Assembly (NCBI GenBank): GCA_934394855.1
Contig: CAKRRH010000001.1
Span: forward strand, 1-64,000
DNA length: 64,000 bases
From: an uncultured Eubacteriales bacterium
GTDB taxonomy: Bacteria; Bacillota; Clostridia; Oscillospirales; Acutalibacteraceae
Direction of reading: 5' to 3'
Made by a program: the position numbers and the translations under genes
Notes under the pieces: generated by a model
Database searches by the model: none
Seen by the model: the letters and a program-made list of their open reading frames with translations, nothing else
What the model was told of the DNA's origin: nothing
Shown: positions 42,875 through 51,751 of the stretch, piece by piece
Layout of the letters: the number at the start of each line of letters is the position of its first letter
How positions within the stretch are numbered: position 1 is the first letter of the stretch

Positions 42875-44857
42875 TCATGAAATATCGGCAAGCTCGAGAT
42901 ATTTATATCCCTCTTCGGCAATGTGCTCTTTTCTGCCTGCAAGGTTGTCGCCGAGAAGAATGTCGAACACCTGAAATGTCTTTTCCGCGTCCTCGGGCAA
43001 AATCTTGATAAGCCGTCTTGTCGTCGGATTCATTGTGGTAAGATTCATCATGTCGGGCTGGTTCTCACCAAGTCCCTTTGAACGCTGCATGATATATTTT
43101 GCGTCGCCGATTTTCTCCAAAATCTCATTTTTTTCTTTATCGTCATATGCATAGTATGTCTTCTTTTTTGAAGTTATCTCATAAAGCGGAGTTTCAACGA
43201 TATATACATAGCCCTTTTCAATCAAGGTCGGACAAAGACGATAGAACATTGTCAAAATCAGCGTGCGAATCTGGAATCCGTCATAATCCGCATCGGTGCA
43301 GATGATTATTTTATTCCATCTGAGTGCGTCGAGATTGAACATTGAAAGGTCCTTGTTAGCCTTATTTTTGACCTCAACGCCGCAGCCTAATACTTTGACA
43401 AGATCGGTGATGATCTCGCTTTTGAAAATCTTGTTATATTCGGCTTTCAGGCAGTTGAGAATCTTGCCTCGAACGGGCATTATCGCCTGAAAATCGGGGT
43501 CACGGGCGATTTTACATGAACCGAGCGCCGAATCACCCTCAACGATGAACAGCTCTCGTTCATTTTGATCCTTTGAACGGCAGTCGACAAATTTTGCGAC
43601 TCTGTCCGCCATGCTGTTCGAGCTTTGGAGCGTTTTCTTGATGTTGATTCGCTCTTTTTCGCTCTTGACTCTTGAGCGCATATTGATGAGCACCTGATTC
43701 ATAACCTTTTCGGCTTCGTCCTTATGCTCAATGAAATATATCTCAAGGCTGTGCTTCAAAAAGTCGGTCATTGCCTCTTGAATAAATTTATTTGTAATTG
43801 ATTTTTTCGTCTGATTTTCGTAAGAGGTCTGATTTGAAAATGATGATGTTACGATTATCAAACAGTCCTTAATATCTTCAAATGTTACCTTTGAATCGGA
43901 TTTTTGATATTTATTATTGGCTTTCAAATAGCTTTCAATCTGCGAAACGAATGCCGCTTTGACTGCCTTTTCGGGCGCGCCGCCGTGTTCAAGCCAGCTT
44001 GAGTTATGATAATATTCAACAAGCTGCGCTTTGTTTGAAAAACAGCAAGCCGCCGACATTTTTACTTTATAATCGGGAAGATCGGCACGGTCTCTGCCGA
44101 CTCGCTCCGATGTCCAAAACTGAACAGGCGTCAATGCGTCTTCGCCTGCACACTCGGTGACAAATTCCTTTATGCCTTCTTTGTAGCAATATTCCGTTGT
44201 TTCAAACTTGCCGCCGACCTGATTTCTGAACTGCAAAACAACGCCGTCGTTGACAATTGCCTGACGGCTCAATATTCCCTTAAAATAGTCGGCGTCTATG
44301 TTGATGTCGGAGAAAACGGCAAGATCGGGCTTCCAATGAGTCTTTGTTCCGGTATCCTTTCCGCTGTATGGCTCTTTTTTCAGACCGCCGACATTTTCGC
44401 CTTTTTCAAAATGAAGCGTATATTTGAAGCCGTCGCGCTTGATCTCGACATCCATATATTCGGACGCATATTGAGTTGAGCAAAGACCGAGACCGTTTGT
44501 GCCGAGCGAAAACTGATAGCTTTCGCCCTCGTCGTTGCCATATTTACCGCTGGCATACATCTCGCAATAAAGCAGCTCCCAGTTATAGCACTGTTCACCC
44601 TCGTTCCAGTCAACCGGCGCGCCTCTGCCAAAGTCCTGAACCTCGATCGAATGGTCCTCATAGCGTGTGACGATAATCTTTTTGCCATATCCCTCACGGG
44701 CTTCGTCGATAGAGTTTGAGATTATTTCAAATACGGAATGTTCACAGCCCTCGATTCCGTCCGAACCGAAGATTACCGCCGGTTTTTTTCGAACTCGGTC
44801 TGCGCCTTTGAGCGATTTGATGCTGTCATTACCGTAACTCTTTGCTTTTTTCGGCAT
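42875..44857 (-). CDS. Divergent type IIA topoisomerase, B subunit (ParE/GyrB-like)
   Basis: ATPase and TOPRIM subunit of the same enzyme. 660 residues. GHKL motifs are SNSIDEAREGYG (usual NSIDEALAG) and QDFGRGAPVDW; LGTNGLGLCST is the third. TOPRIM residues are FIVEGDSALGSCKIARD (canonical SAGGSAKQGRD) and CTDADYDGFQIRTL (canonical DADVDGAHI). PVRGKILN is conserved and SKGLGENQP replaces YKGLGEM. These unusual substitutions set it apart from GyrB and standard ParE. A strong promoter precedes it. Usual gyrAB is expected elsewhere in the genome. Confidence 0.9.
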   Translation of the reverse strand: MPKKAKSYGNDSIKSLKGADRVRKKPAVIFGSDGIEGCEHSVFEIISNSIDEAREGYGKKIIVTRYEDHSIEVQDFGRGAPVDWNEGEQCYNWELLYCEMYASGKYGNDEGESYQFSLGTNGLGLCSTQYASEYMDVEIKRDGFKYTLHFEKGENVGGLKKEPYSGKDTGTKTHWKPDLAVFSDINIDADYFKGILSRQAIVNDGVVLQFRNQVGGKFETTEYCYKEGIKEFVTECAGEDALTPVQFWTSERVGRDRADLPDYKVKMSAACCFSNKAQLVEYYHNSSWLEHGGAPEKAVKAAFVSQIESYLKANNKYQKSDSKVTFEDIKDCLIIVTSSFSNQTSYENQTKKSITNKFIQEAMTDFLKHSLEIYFIEHKDEAEKVMNQVLINMRSRVKSEKERINIKKTLQSSNSMADRVAKFVDCRSKDQNERELFIVEGDSALGSCKIARDPDFQAIMPVRGKILNCLKAEYNKIFKSEIITDLVKVLGCGVEVKNKANKDLSMFNLDALRWNKIIICTDADYDGFQIRTLILTMFYRLCPTLIEKGYVYIVETPLYEITSKKKTYYAYDDKEKNEILEKIGDAKYIMQRSKGLGENQPDMMNLTTMNPTTRRLIKILPEDAEKTFQVFDILLGDNLAGRKEHIAEEGYKYLELADIS

Positions 44858-44897
44858 TATCTCATTTTTCCCTTCATCTATAGTGCAATTATAATTT

Positions 44898-44926
44898 ATT
44901 TTACACTATATATTGTATTTTGTCAA
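44898..44926 (-). promoter_or_regulatory. Strong sigma-A-type promoter of the topoisomerase pair
   Basis: Minus-strand TTGACA (44921-44926) is perfect and TAAAAT (44898-44903) lies 17 bases downstream. Confidence 0.8.
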
Positions 44927-44942
44927 ATCATATTTATACAAA

Positions 44943-44976
44943 ACAAAAACCGTGCCTGTGCGGTGACAGACACGGT
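44943..44976 (-). terminator. Rho-independent terminator after serA
   Basis: ACCGTGCCTGT (44949-44959) pairs with ACAGACACGGT (44966-44976) with one mismatch; TTTTTG follows on the minus strand. Confidence 0.9.
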
Positions 44977-44992
44977 AAAGCTGCAATATATT

Positions 44993-46159
44993 TTATTTGA
45001 TTACCCAAACACGGATTACATCGGCAACCGCTTTAAGTTCAGATACAATGCTGTCCTTAACATCGTCAGTCGTTTCAACAACGGTATAGGCATATTCGCC
45101 TCTTGAGTTGTTGCTGAGCTTTTCAATGTTGACATTTTCCTTTGAAAATGCGCCCGAAATCTGCGAAAGCATATTCGGAACATTTTTATGAATTACGCAA
45201 ACACGGGTGTTTGAGGTTCTGCCAAGCTCCATTGCAGGCATATTGACCGAATTTTTGATTGAGCCTGTTTCAAGGAAGTTGATGAGCTCATCAGCCGCCA
45301 TTGACGCACAGTTATTTTCCGATTCGGGAGTCGAAGCGCCGAGATGCGGAATTGAGATTACGCCGTCAACGCCGATTATTTTGTCGTTCGGGAAGTCAGT
45401 GATATATGCTGCTACCTTGCCGCTTTCAAGCGCTGCGATCATGTCGTCGTTCGCAACCAATTCGCCTCTTGCGAAATTGAGAATGCGAACGCCGTTTTTC
45501 ATCAGTGCAATCGATTCTTCGCTGATCATTTCACGGGTTTCTTTGTTGCACGGAACATGAATTGTGATATAATCGCAGTTTTCATAAATATCTTTAAGCT
45601 CGGTTGCGTGCATTACATTATGAGAAAGGTTCCAAGCGGCGTCAACCGAAAGATACGGGTCGTAGCCATATACTTTCATTCCGAGCTTATCGGCTGCGTT
45701 TGCAACCAATACGCCGATTGCGCCGAGACCGATTACACCGAGTGTTTTTCCGGCAATTTCGGGACCTGCAAATGCGCTCTTGCCCTTTTCAACCATTTTT
45801 CCGACTTCGTCGCCGTTACCTTTGAGTGTTTTGACCCAATCGATTCCGTTAACAACCTTCCGAGATGAAAGAAGAAGTCCCAAGAGAACCAATTCTTTAA
45901 CTGCGTTTGCGTTAGCACCGGGTGTGTTGAATACGACAATGCCCTTTTGCGAACAAACATCAAGCGGAATATTATTAACGCCCGCACCCGCTCTTGCAAT
46001 GGCTTTAAGACCCTCGGGCATCTCCATGTCGTGCATTGAAGCCGAGCGAACCATGATTCCGTCCGGATTTTCAATGTCGTCGCCATAGGTATAATATTTC
46101 TTGTCAAATCTGTCAAGACCGTGCGGTGAAATTTTGTTGAGTGTTTTTATCTTAAACAT
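44993..46159 (-). CDS. serA: D-3-phosphoglycerate dehydrogenase with ACT domain
   Basis: Oxidises 3-phosphoglycerate to 3-phosphohydroxypyruvate, first step of serine synthesis. 388 residues. NAD loop GLGAIGVLVANAA near residue 142, the substrate-domain ARAGAGVNNIP, the catalytic Arg/Glu/His order in NFARGELVANDDM and SIPHLGASTPESE. The C-terminal ACT domain (CVIHKNVPNMLSQISGAFSKE) suggests serine feedback. It is 29 bases downstream of serC, giving a serC-serA operon. Confidence 0.95.
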   Translation of the reverse strand: MFKIKTLNKISPHGLDRFDKKYYTYGDDIENPDGIMVRSASMHDMEMPEGLKAIARAGAGVNNIPLDVCSQKGIVVFNTPGANANAVKELVLLGLLLSSRKVVNGIDWVKTLKGNGDEVGKMVEKGKSAFAGPEIAGKTLGVIGLGAIGVLVANAADKLGMKVYGYDPYLSVDAAWNLSHNVMHATELKDIYENCDYITIHVPCNKETREMISEESIALMKNGVRILNFARGELVANDDMIAALESGKVAAYITDFPNDKIIGVDGVISIPHLGASTPESENNCASMAADELINFLETGSIKNSVNMPAMELGRTSNTRVCVIHKNVPNMLSQISGAFSKENVNIEKLSNNSRGEYAYTVVETTDDVKDSIVSELKAVADVIRVWVIK

Positions 46160-46188
46160 CGGAAATTACCTCTCTTAAAAAATAATTA

Positions 46189-47271
46189 TTATTTATTCTC
46201 GGCTTCAAATTTCTTCATGAACTCAACGAGCTTTTCAACGCCCTCATATGGCATTGCGTTGTAGATTGAAGCGCGCATTCCGCCGACCGTTCTGTGACCC
46301 TTCAAGTTTACAAAGCCGGCTTCGGTTGATTCTTTTACGAATTTTGCGTCCATGTCGGCGTCGCCCGTAACAAACGGAACATTCATCAGCGAACGGTCTT
46401 CGGGAACGACCGTGCCTTTGAACAAATCGCTGTTGTCAAGGAAATCATAGAGCAATTTTGCCTTTTTCTCGTTGCGTTCTTTCATTGCCTCAAGACCGCC
46501 GAGCGACTTGATCCAGTCCATGACAAGCTTGGCGATATAGATTGTGTAGCAAGGCGGTGTGTTGAACATTGAACCGTTGTCGGCATGAGTCTGATAGTTG
46601 AACATTGTCGGTGTGATGTCCTGCGCATGACCGATGAGATCCTCACGGATAATTACAAGAGTAACGCCTGCTGGTGCCAAATTCTTCTGAGCGCCTGCAT
46701 AAAGCACGCCGAATTTTGTAACATCGATCGGCTCTGACATGAGACATGACGAAATGTCGGCAACCAGCGGAACATCGCCTGTGTCGGGCAGTTCATGCCA
46801 CTTTGTGCCGTAGATCGTGTTGTTCATGCAGATATGGAAATAATCTGCGTCGGGTGTGAAGGTTGACTTATCAAGCTTCGGGATATATGAGAAGGTTTTG
46901 TCTTCGCTCGACGCTACAACATGAGCTTCACCATATCTTGAACCCTCTTTATATGCTTTTTTAGCCCACTGACCTGTGATTACATAATCAGCCTTGCCCG
47001 ATTTTGTCATGAGGTTAAGCGGAACCATCGCAAATTGGCTTGAAGCGCCGCCCTGCAAGAACAATACTTTATAATTATCCGGAACATTCATCAATTCTCT
47101 GACATTTGCCTCTGCAGCGTCGATTATCGACTGATAGACCTTTGAACGGTGGCTCATCTCCATTACCGACTGACCGCTTCCCTGATAATCAAGCATTTCA
47201 TCAGCTGCGATTTTTAATACAGACTCGGGCAGCATGCTCGGACCTGCTGAAAAATTATAAACTCTCGACAT
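46189..47271 (-). CDS. serC: Phosphoserine aminotransferase
   Basis: PLP enzyme making 3-phosphoserine from phosphohydroxypyruvate and glutamate. 360 residues. Diagnostic blocks: YNFSAGPSMLP at the N terminus, MEMSHRSK, LFLQGGASSQFA, and GAQKNLAPAGVTLVII with the PLP Lys. HNTPPCYTIY-like NTPPCYTIYIAKLV and the C-terminal GHRTVGGMRASIYNA also fit. ATG 47271 follows AAAGGAAG. First gene of the serC-serA operon. Confidence 0.97.
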   Translation of the reverse strand: MSRVYNFSAGPSMLPESVLKIAADEMLDYQGSGQSVMEMSHRSKVYQSIIDAAEANVRELMNVPDNYKVLFLQGGASSQFAMVPLNLMTKSGKADYVITGQWAKKAYKEGSRYGEAHVVASSEDKTFSYIPKLDKSTFTPDADYFHICMNNTIYGTKWHELPDTGDVPLVADISSCLMSEPIDVTKFGVLYAGAQKNLAPAGVTLVIIREDLIGHAQDITPTMFNYQTHADNGSMFNTPPCYTIYIAKLVMDWIKSLGGLEAMKERNEKKAKLLYDFLDNSDLFKGTVVPEDRSLMNVPFVTGDADMDAKFVKESTEAGFVNLKGHRTVGGMRASIYNAMPYEGVEKLVEFMKKFEAENK

Positions 47272-47382
47272 AAAACTATCTTCCTTTCAAATGTATGCGA
47301 AACATATCTTCCGCAAAAATGTTACCCTCAAGATTTCGGGCAAAAGCTACGACGCAGTATTTTTTCTTCTGCAATACATTCC

Positions 47383-47410
47383 ATTATACGCAAAATTTCT
47401 CAAAAGTCAA
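47383..47410 (-). promoter_or_regulatory. Promoter of serC-serA
   Basis: Minus-strand TTGACT (47405-47410) and TATAAT (47383-47388) with a 16-base spacer, leaving a leader of about 105 bases before serC. The leader can form small stems but I recognise no riboswitch. The remaining gap to 47629 is very A+T-rich and holds no gene. Confidence 0.75.
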
Positions 47411-47628
47411 TGGGATTGTTAAAATGTTATCAATCTTTTTACAAAAATATTTATTATTGCCTGAAACTTTGTTAATTATTTAACTATATATTAAATTCGC
47501 ACCATATTTTGTCATAATATAATATATAATGCCGTTCAAATCATAATATCACTCGGTCACTTGCATTTTTATATAAAATATGCTATCATATATTTAATTA
47601 TATCATGAAAATGGGAAGTATTTTTTCA

Positions 47629-48453
47629 ATGAGATTGTTTGACACCCACACCCATTGCCGTTATTCGGTTGACAGCGACGAATCGCTCGATAACATTCTG
47701 TCATTTGCAAGAAAAAATTCGTTGTCATCGGTTGCAATCACCGACCATTATGACATTGATATGCTCTTCACCGAACACAAGGGCTGTGACGAACAGGTTT
47801 TGGGAGTCGGTTATGACGAGATTTGCAAATATCGTGCAATGACCGAAAATGTCGACACGAAAATATATTGCGGAATTGAGCTTGGCTGCGCAGTCGGCGA
47901 TTTTGATAAAGCAATGAGCATAATTTCTTCACATGATTACGATATAATAATCGGCTCGCTTCACGGAATTGCGGGAATGCCCGAATATTATCAGCTGGAT
48001 TATGATAACATGACCGACAGCGAGATCGACGGGGTTTTGGAGCAATATTTTAAAATGCAGCTAAAGGGCGTGCGCCTTGGCGCATATGACACGCTCGCCC
48101 ACCTCGATTACCCGACAAGATACATTCGCCGACACGGCAGGAATTATGATATATCCCGTTATTTTGACATAATCGACGAGATTTTAAAACAGATAGTTCT
48201 TGACGGCAAGGCGCTTGAAGTAAACACAAGCGGACTGCGCGATTCGTTTAAAACCACGCTTCCCGGCGACGACATAATAATGCGCTACCGTTCTTTTGGC
48301 GGCGAACTTCTGACGATTGGCTCCGACGCTCATGTTTGCACCGACATCACCGCAAATTTTGACTCGGCGCTTAAAATGATAAAACAACTCGGCTTTGATT
48401 ATGTTACATATTTTGAAAAAAGAAAGCCGCACAGCATTAAAATCGACATTTAA
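47629..48453 (+). CDS. PHP-domain phosphoesterase (HisK/histidinol-phosphatase-like)
   Basis: Metal-dependent phosphatase of the PHP fold, about 274 residues. ATG 47629 (MRLFDTHTHCRYSVDSDE) is preferred; an ATG 8 codons earlier has no ribosome site, while GGGAAG lies ahead of this one. PHP motifs: DTHTHCRYS, AITDHYDID, GIELGCAV, IIGSLHG, LAHLDYP, EVNTSG and the C-terminal GSDAHV. Histidinol phosphate is the common substrate of the family, but no his genes are near. It is divergent from serC-serA, which lacks serB, so a phosphoserine phosphatase role is possible but unproven. Confidence 0.85.
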   Translation: MRLFDTHTHCRYSVDSDESLDNILSFARKNSLSSVAITDHYDIDMLFTEHKGCDEQVLGVGYDEICKYRAMTENVDTKIYCGIELGCAVGDFDKAMSIISSHDYDIIIGSLHGIAGMPEYYQLDYDNMTDSEIDGVLEQYFKMQLKGVRLGAYDTLAHLDYPTRYIRRHGRNYDISRYFDIIDEILKQIVLDGKALEVNTSGLRDSFKTTLPGDDIIMRYRSFGGELLTIGSDAHVCTDITANFDSALKMIKQLGFDYVTYFEKRKPHSIKIDI

Positions 48454-48473
48454 CCGAAAGGATTTGATTTATA

Positions 48474-48965
48474 ATGGAAAAAACGATTGAGAGGATAATT
48501 AAAATCCTTGAACAAAACGCAAGATATACACCGGCTGAGCTTGCCCAGATGGTAGGCCTTGAAGAGGCGGAAACCGAAAAGATAATCGAAAAGCTCGAAA
48601 AAGAGCAGATCATTTGCGGATATAAAGCAATTATCGACTGGGATAAATTTTCAGACGCTCATGTTACCGCTCTGATCGAGCTCAAGGTCACTCCGCAAAA
48701 GGATGCAGGCTTTGAGGACATGGCTCGGTACATAATGGACATGAAAGAGGTCGAATCGGTATATCTCATGTCGGGTGCCTATGACTTTTGCGTAACCGTT
48801 CAGGGCAAATCATTTAAAGATGTTGCGCTGTTTGTTGCAAAGCGTCTTGCGACAATGCACGGCGTTGTTTCAACCGCAACTCACTTTGTTTTGCGCAGAT
48901 ATAAAGAGCTCAGCGTTCCGCTGATGGCTCAGTCTTCCGACGACAGGAGGGCAATGTCGTTTTGA
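48474..48965 (+). CDS. Lrp/AsnC-family transcriptional regulator
   Basis: Feast/famine regulator of 163 residues. N-terminal helix-turn-helix (about 15-55: NARYTPAELAQMVGLEEAETEKIIEKL split across the motif) and a C-terminal RAM ligand domain with VESVYLMSGAYDFCVTVQGK. ATG 48474 follows GAAAGGA. It overlaps the aminotransferase gene by four bases and probably controls it in response to an amino acid. Confidence 0.93.
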   Translation: MEKTIERIIKILEQNARYTPAELAQMVGLEEAETEKIIEKLEKEQIICGYKAIIDWDKFSDAHVTALIELKVTPQKDAGFEDMARYIMDMKEVESVYLMSGAYDFCVTVQGKSFKDVALFVAKRLATMHGVVSTATHFVLRRYKELSVPLMAQSSDDRRAMSF

Positions 48966-50137
48966 AAGATATATCGCAACTGATGAATAAGTCGGTCACG
49001 GCAATGAAGCCGTCCGGCATTCGTAAATTTTTCGACATTGCCGAGCAAATGGAAAATGTCATTACCTTGGGCGTCGGTGAACCAGATTTCGTAACGCCCT
49101 ATCATATTCGTGAATCGGGAATCCGTTCACTTGAACAGGCACATACCCGCTACACCGCAAACCGTGGTTTGATTGCGCTTCGTGAAGAGATTGCAAAATT
49201 CATGGACCGCAAATATAACTTAAAATATGACGCTAAAAGCGACATTTTGGTAACCGTCGGCGGCTCTGAGGGAATCGACGCCTGCATTCGCACGCTCGTA
49301 TCCCCCGGTGACGAAGTCCTGATTCCCGAACCGAGCTTTGTTTGCTATGTTCCTTTGGTTCAGCTTGCAGGCGGTGTTCCGGTAATCATAAACACAAAGC
49401 ACGAAAATAATTTCAGAATCACAGCCGACGAGCTTCGAGAAAAAATCACCGACAAGACAAAACTGCTGATTCTCCCCTATCCTAACAACCCGACGGGCGC
49501 TGTCATGAGAAAGGAGCATTTAAAGGCAATCGCAGATGTTTTGCGTGATAGTAACATTTTGGTTTTGTCAGATGAGATTTATGCGGAACTTACCTATGGC
49601 AACGAGCGCCATGTTTCAATCGCCGAAATCGACGGTATGTTTGAACGCACCGTTGTAATCAGCGGTTTCTCAAAGACCTACTCAATGACCGGCTGGCGGC
49701 TTGGCTTTGCCTGTGGTCCCGAACCGATAATCAAACAGATGACAAAAATTCATCAATTCGGAATCATGAGTGCGCCGACGACCTCGCAATATGCGGCGAT
49801 CGAGGCACTCAAAAACGGCGATGAGGACATCAGCGAAATGGTCGAGGATTATGACACCCGACGCCGTTTCATTGTGTCGGCATTCAGAAAAATGGGACTT
49901 GAATGCTTTGAGCCGGAGGGTGCGTTCTATGTATTTCCATGCATTAAGTCAACCGGCATGACAAGCGACGATTTCTGTGAAAAGCTGTTAAATGAAAAGC
50001 ATGTTGCGACCATTCCCGGAACGGCATTCGGCGATTGCGGCGAAGGCTTCATTCGTGTATCATATTGCAACAGTCTTAAAAATCTGAAAACTGCGGCACA
50101 AAGAATCGAAGAATTTATTAAAGAGCACAAACAATAA
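48962..50137 (+). CDS. Class I/II PLP aminotransferase
   Basis: Fold-type I aminotransferase, aspartate aminotransferase-like, 391 residues. Starts at TTG 48962, inside the regulator's last codons, 10 bases after AGGAGG. Blocks: LGVGEPDFVTP near residue 36, TYNRGLIALREEIA-like TANRGLIALREEIA, PNNPTGAV, SDEIYAELTY, and GFSKTYSMTGWRLG with the PLP Lys at about 238. The C terminus has FIRVSYCNS. Substrate not assignable; Lrp-linked members often act on aromatic or branched amino acids. Confidence 0.93.
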   Translation: MKDISQLMNKSVTAMKPSGIRKFFDIAEQMENVITLGVGEPDFVTPYHIRESGIRSLEQAHTRYTANRGLIALREEIAKFMDRKYNLKYDAKSDILVTVGGSEGIDACIRTLVSPGDEVLIPEPSFVCYVPLVQLAGGVPVIINTKHENNFRITADELREKITDKTKLLILPYPNNPTGAVMRKEHLKAIADVLRDSNILVLSDEIYAELTYGNERHVSIAEIDGMFERTVVISGFSKTYSMTGWRLGFACGPEPIIKQMTKIHQFGIMSAPTTSQYAAIEALKNGDEDISEMVEDYDTRRRFIVSAFRKMGLECFEPEGAFYVFPCIKSTGMTSDDFCEKLLNEKHVATIPGTAFGDCGEGFIRVSYCNSLKNLKTAAQRIEEFIKEHKQ

Positions 50138-50176
50138 TTATATTTTTATACATTTTGAAAGGATTTGAGAATTACC

Positions 50177-51061
50177 ATGCCTGATAACCTATCAGTGACG
50201 GCATATGCAAAAATCAACCTGTCGCTCGACATCACGGGCACACGCCCCGACGGCTATCACACACTTTCCACCGTTATGCAGTCGATCGACCTTCATGACA
50301 CACTCAGCGTTGAAAAATTCATTGTGAATGACGACGAGCCGAGAATCGTTTTGGAAATAAACGACGACGAACTGCCGACCGACTCATCAAACACCGCATT
50401 TAAAGCGGCGCAGGAATTTTTCAATTACACCGAAATCAAGGAATATGGCGTAAAAATCAAAATTCGCAAGAACATTCCCGTAAAAGCGGGACTCGGCGGA
50501 GGTTCGTCTGACGCTGCCGCTGTGATTTATGCGATGAACAAGCTTTTTTGCACCGCTCTTGAGCTTGAAGAAATGATCGACATTGCAACCGAAGTCGGAA
50601 TGGATGTTCCGTTTTGCCTAAAAGGCGGCACACAGCTTGCCGAAGGCGTCGGAGCAATTCTCACTCCCCTGCCCGACATTGACGGTTATACATTTTTGAT
50701 CGTCAAGGCGGACGAAAAAGGCTCAACCGCCGAAATGTATAAAAAATTCGACGAGCTTAACGAGGTCGAGCACCCCTATACCGCTGAGATCGTCAACCTC
50801 ATCTGCGAGGGTGAAGTGATCAAAGCCGCGTCGTTTTATGATAATGTATTCGCACCTCTTTGGGGTGAGAGCTTCAAAAAAATCAAGCGTGCCCTTAAAG
50901 ACGGCGGCGCAATCAACGCAATATTAACAGGTTCGGGTCCGTCGATTGTCGGCATATTTGCAGATGAAGACGACGCGAGACGTTGCAAGGCAATGATTGA
51001 CGACACATACGACGAAGTATATCTTTGCTCACCTGTTGACTGCGGAATCGAAGAAAGATAG
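50177..51061 (+). CDS. ispE: 4-diphosphocytidyl-2-C-methyl-D-erythritol kinase
   Basis: GHMP kinase of the non-mevalonate isoprenoid pathway. ATG 50177 (MPDNLSVTAYAKINLSL); about 294 residues. Signatures: AYAKINLSLDI at the N terminus, the ATP loop VKAGLGGGSSDAAAV, DVPFCLKGGTQLAEG, and the C-terminal LTGSGPSIVGIF. A TTG 4 codons earlier is too near the AAAGGA site. In many Clostridia ispE is followed by a regulator; here it is followed at 63 bases by spoIIR through a terminator-like hairpin. Confidence 0.95.
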   Translation: MPDNLSVTAYAKINLSLDITGTRPDGYHTLSTVMQSIDLHDTLSVEKFIVNDDEPRIVLEINDDELPTDSSNTAFKAAQEFFNYTEIKEYGVKIKIRKNIPVKAGLGGGSSDAAAVIYAMNKLFCTALELEEMIDIATEVGMDVPFCLKGGTQLAEGVGAILTPLPDIDGYTFLIVKADEKGSTAEMYKKFDELNEVEHPYTAEIVNLICEGEVIKAASFYDNVFAPLWGESFKKIKRALKDGGAINAILTGSGPSIVGIFADEDDARRCKAMIDDTYDEVYLCSPVDCGIEER

Positions 51062-51063
51062 CT

Positions 51064-51092
51064 GAATATATTTTCCAATATATGACAATAAT
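51064..51092 (+). promoter_or_regulatory. Sigma-F-like promoter for spoIIR
   Basis: GAATA (51064-51068) and GACAATAAT (51084-51092) are 15 bases apart. Compared with the sigma-F consensus GYATA and GGNNANANT the match is 4 of 5 at each core. In Bacillus spoIIR is sigma-F controlled. Transcription would start near 51098-51100, inside the 5' arm of the hairpin below. Confidence 0.5.
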
Positions 51093-51124
51093 ACCTCCGT
51101 ACATAGCAAACGGAGGTATTTTTT
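51090..51124 (+). terminator. ispE terminator hairpin whose 3' arm holds the spoIIR ribosome site
   Basis: AATACCTCCGT (51090-51100) pairs perfectly with ACGGAGGTATT (51110-51120), an 11-bp stem with a 9-base loop, followed by TTTTTT. The 3' arm contains GGAGG, 8 bases from the spoIIR ATG at 51125. So the element both terminates read-through from ispE and hides the ribosome site in any longer RNA. Confidence 0.85.
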
Positions 51125-51730
51125 ATGTTCAAATCAAAGGTAATCAGCAAATGGGAAGCGGCGCTCGGTCTTGGACTTGTGATAACGATAATAATGAGTT
51201 TATGTTCATTCGGGGTTGAATGCAGCACGATTCGGAGCGATGTTTTGCGGCTGCACATATTGGCAAACTCCGATTCAAGAGAGGATCAGGCGCTGAAGCT
51301 CAGGGTGCGTGACGAGATATTAAAACGCACAAAAGACATATTCACAAATGCGGATAACATTGAATCGGCGACTGAAAATGCACGGGCAAATATCGGCAAA
51401 ATCGAGCAAATTGCACGCTCGGTGATCAAGGCGCAGGGTTACAAATATTCGGTTAGCGCCAATGTTGCAAAATCCAACTTCACGACGCGCCATTATGGCA
51501 AATACACGCTCCCGGCGGGCATATATAATGCGGTGAAAATCGTAATCGGAGAGGGCGCCGGGCACAACTGGTGGTGCGTGATGTATCCGTCGCTGTGTCT
51601 GCCGTCTGCGGTTGATAATTATGACTCGGCACTCAACAAGTCCGAACAGGATGTTGTCGAAAACTACAACAAATATGAAATCAAATTCAAAGCCGTCGAG
51701 CTCTTTGAACAACTCAAAGAATGGTTTTAA
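51125..51730 (+). CDS. spoIIR: Stage II sporulation protein R
   Basis: Forespore protein secreted to trigger SpoIIGA processing of pro-sigma-E. 201 residues. An N-terminal hydrophobic segment (about 12-32) acts as a signal or anchor; the body contains RSDVLRLHILANSDSREDQALKL near residue 37, RLHILANS being diagnostic, then the C-terminal AGHNWWCVMYPSLC. GGAGG in the hairpin's 3' arm is its only ribosome site. Next on the plus strand is a large palindrome, then no gene. Confidence 0.95.
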   Translation: MFKSKVISKWEAALGLGLVITIIMSLCSFGVECSTIRSDVLRLHILANSDSREDQALKLRVRDEILKRTKDIFTNADNIESATENARANIGKIEQIARSVIKAQGYKYSVSANVAKSNFTTRHYGKYTLPAGIYNAVKIVIGEGAGHNWWCVMYPSLCLPSAVDNYDSALNKSEQDVVENYNKYEIKFKAVELFEQLKEWF

Positions 51731-51751
51731 AGAGACTTGGTGTGTATTTTC

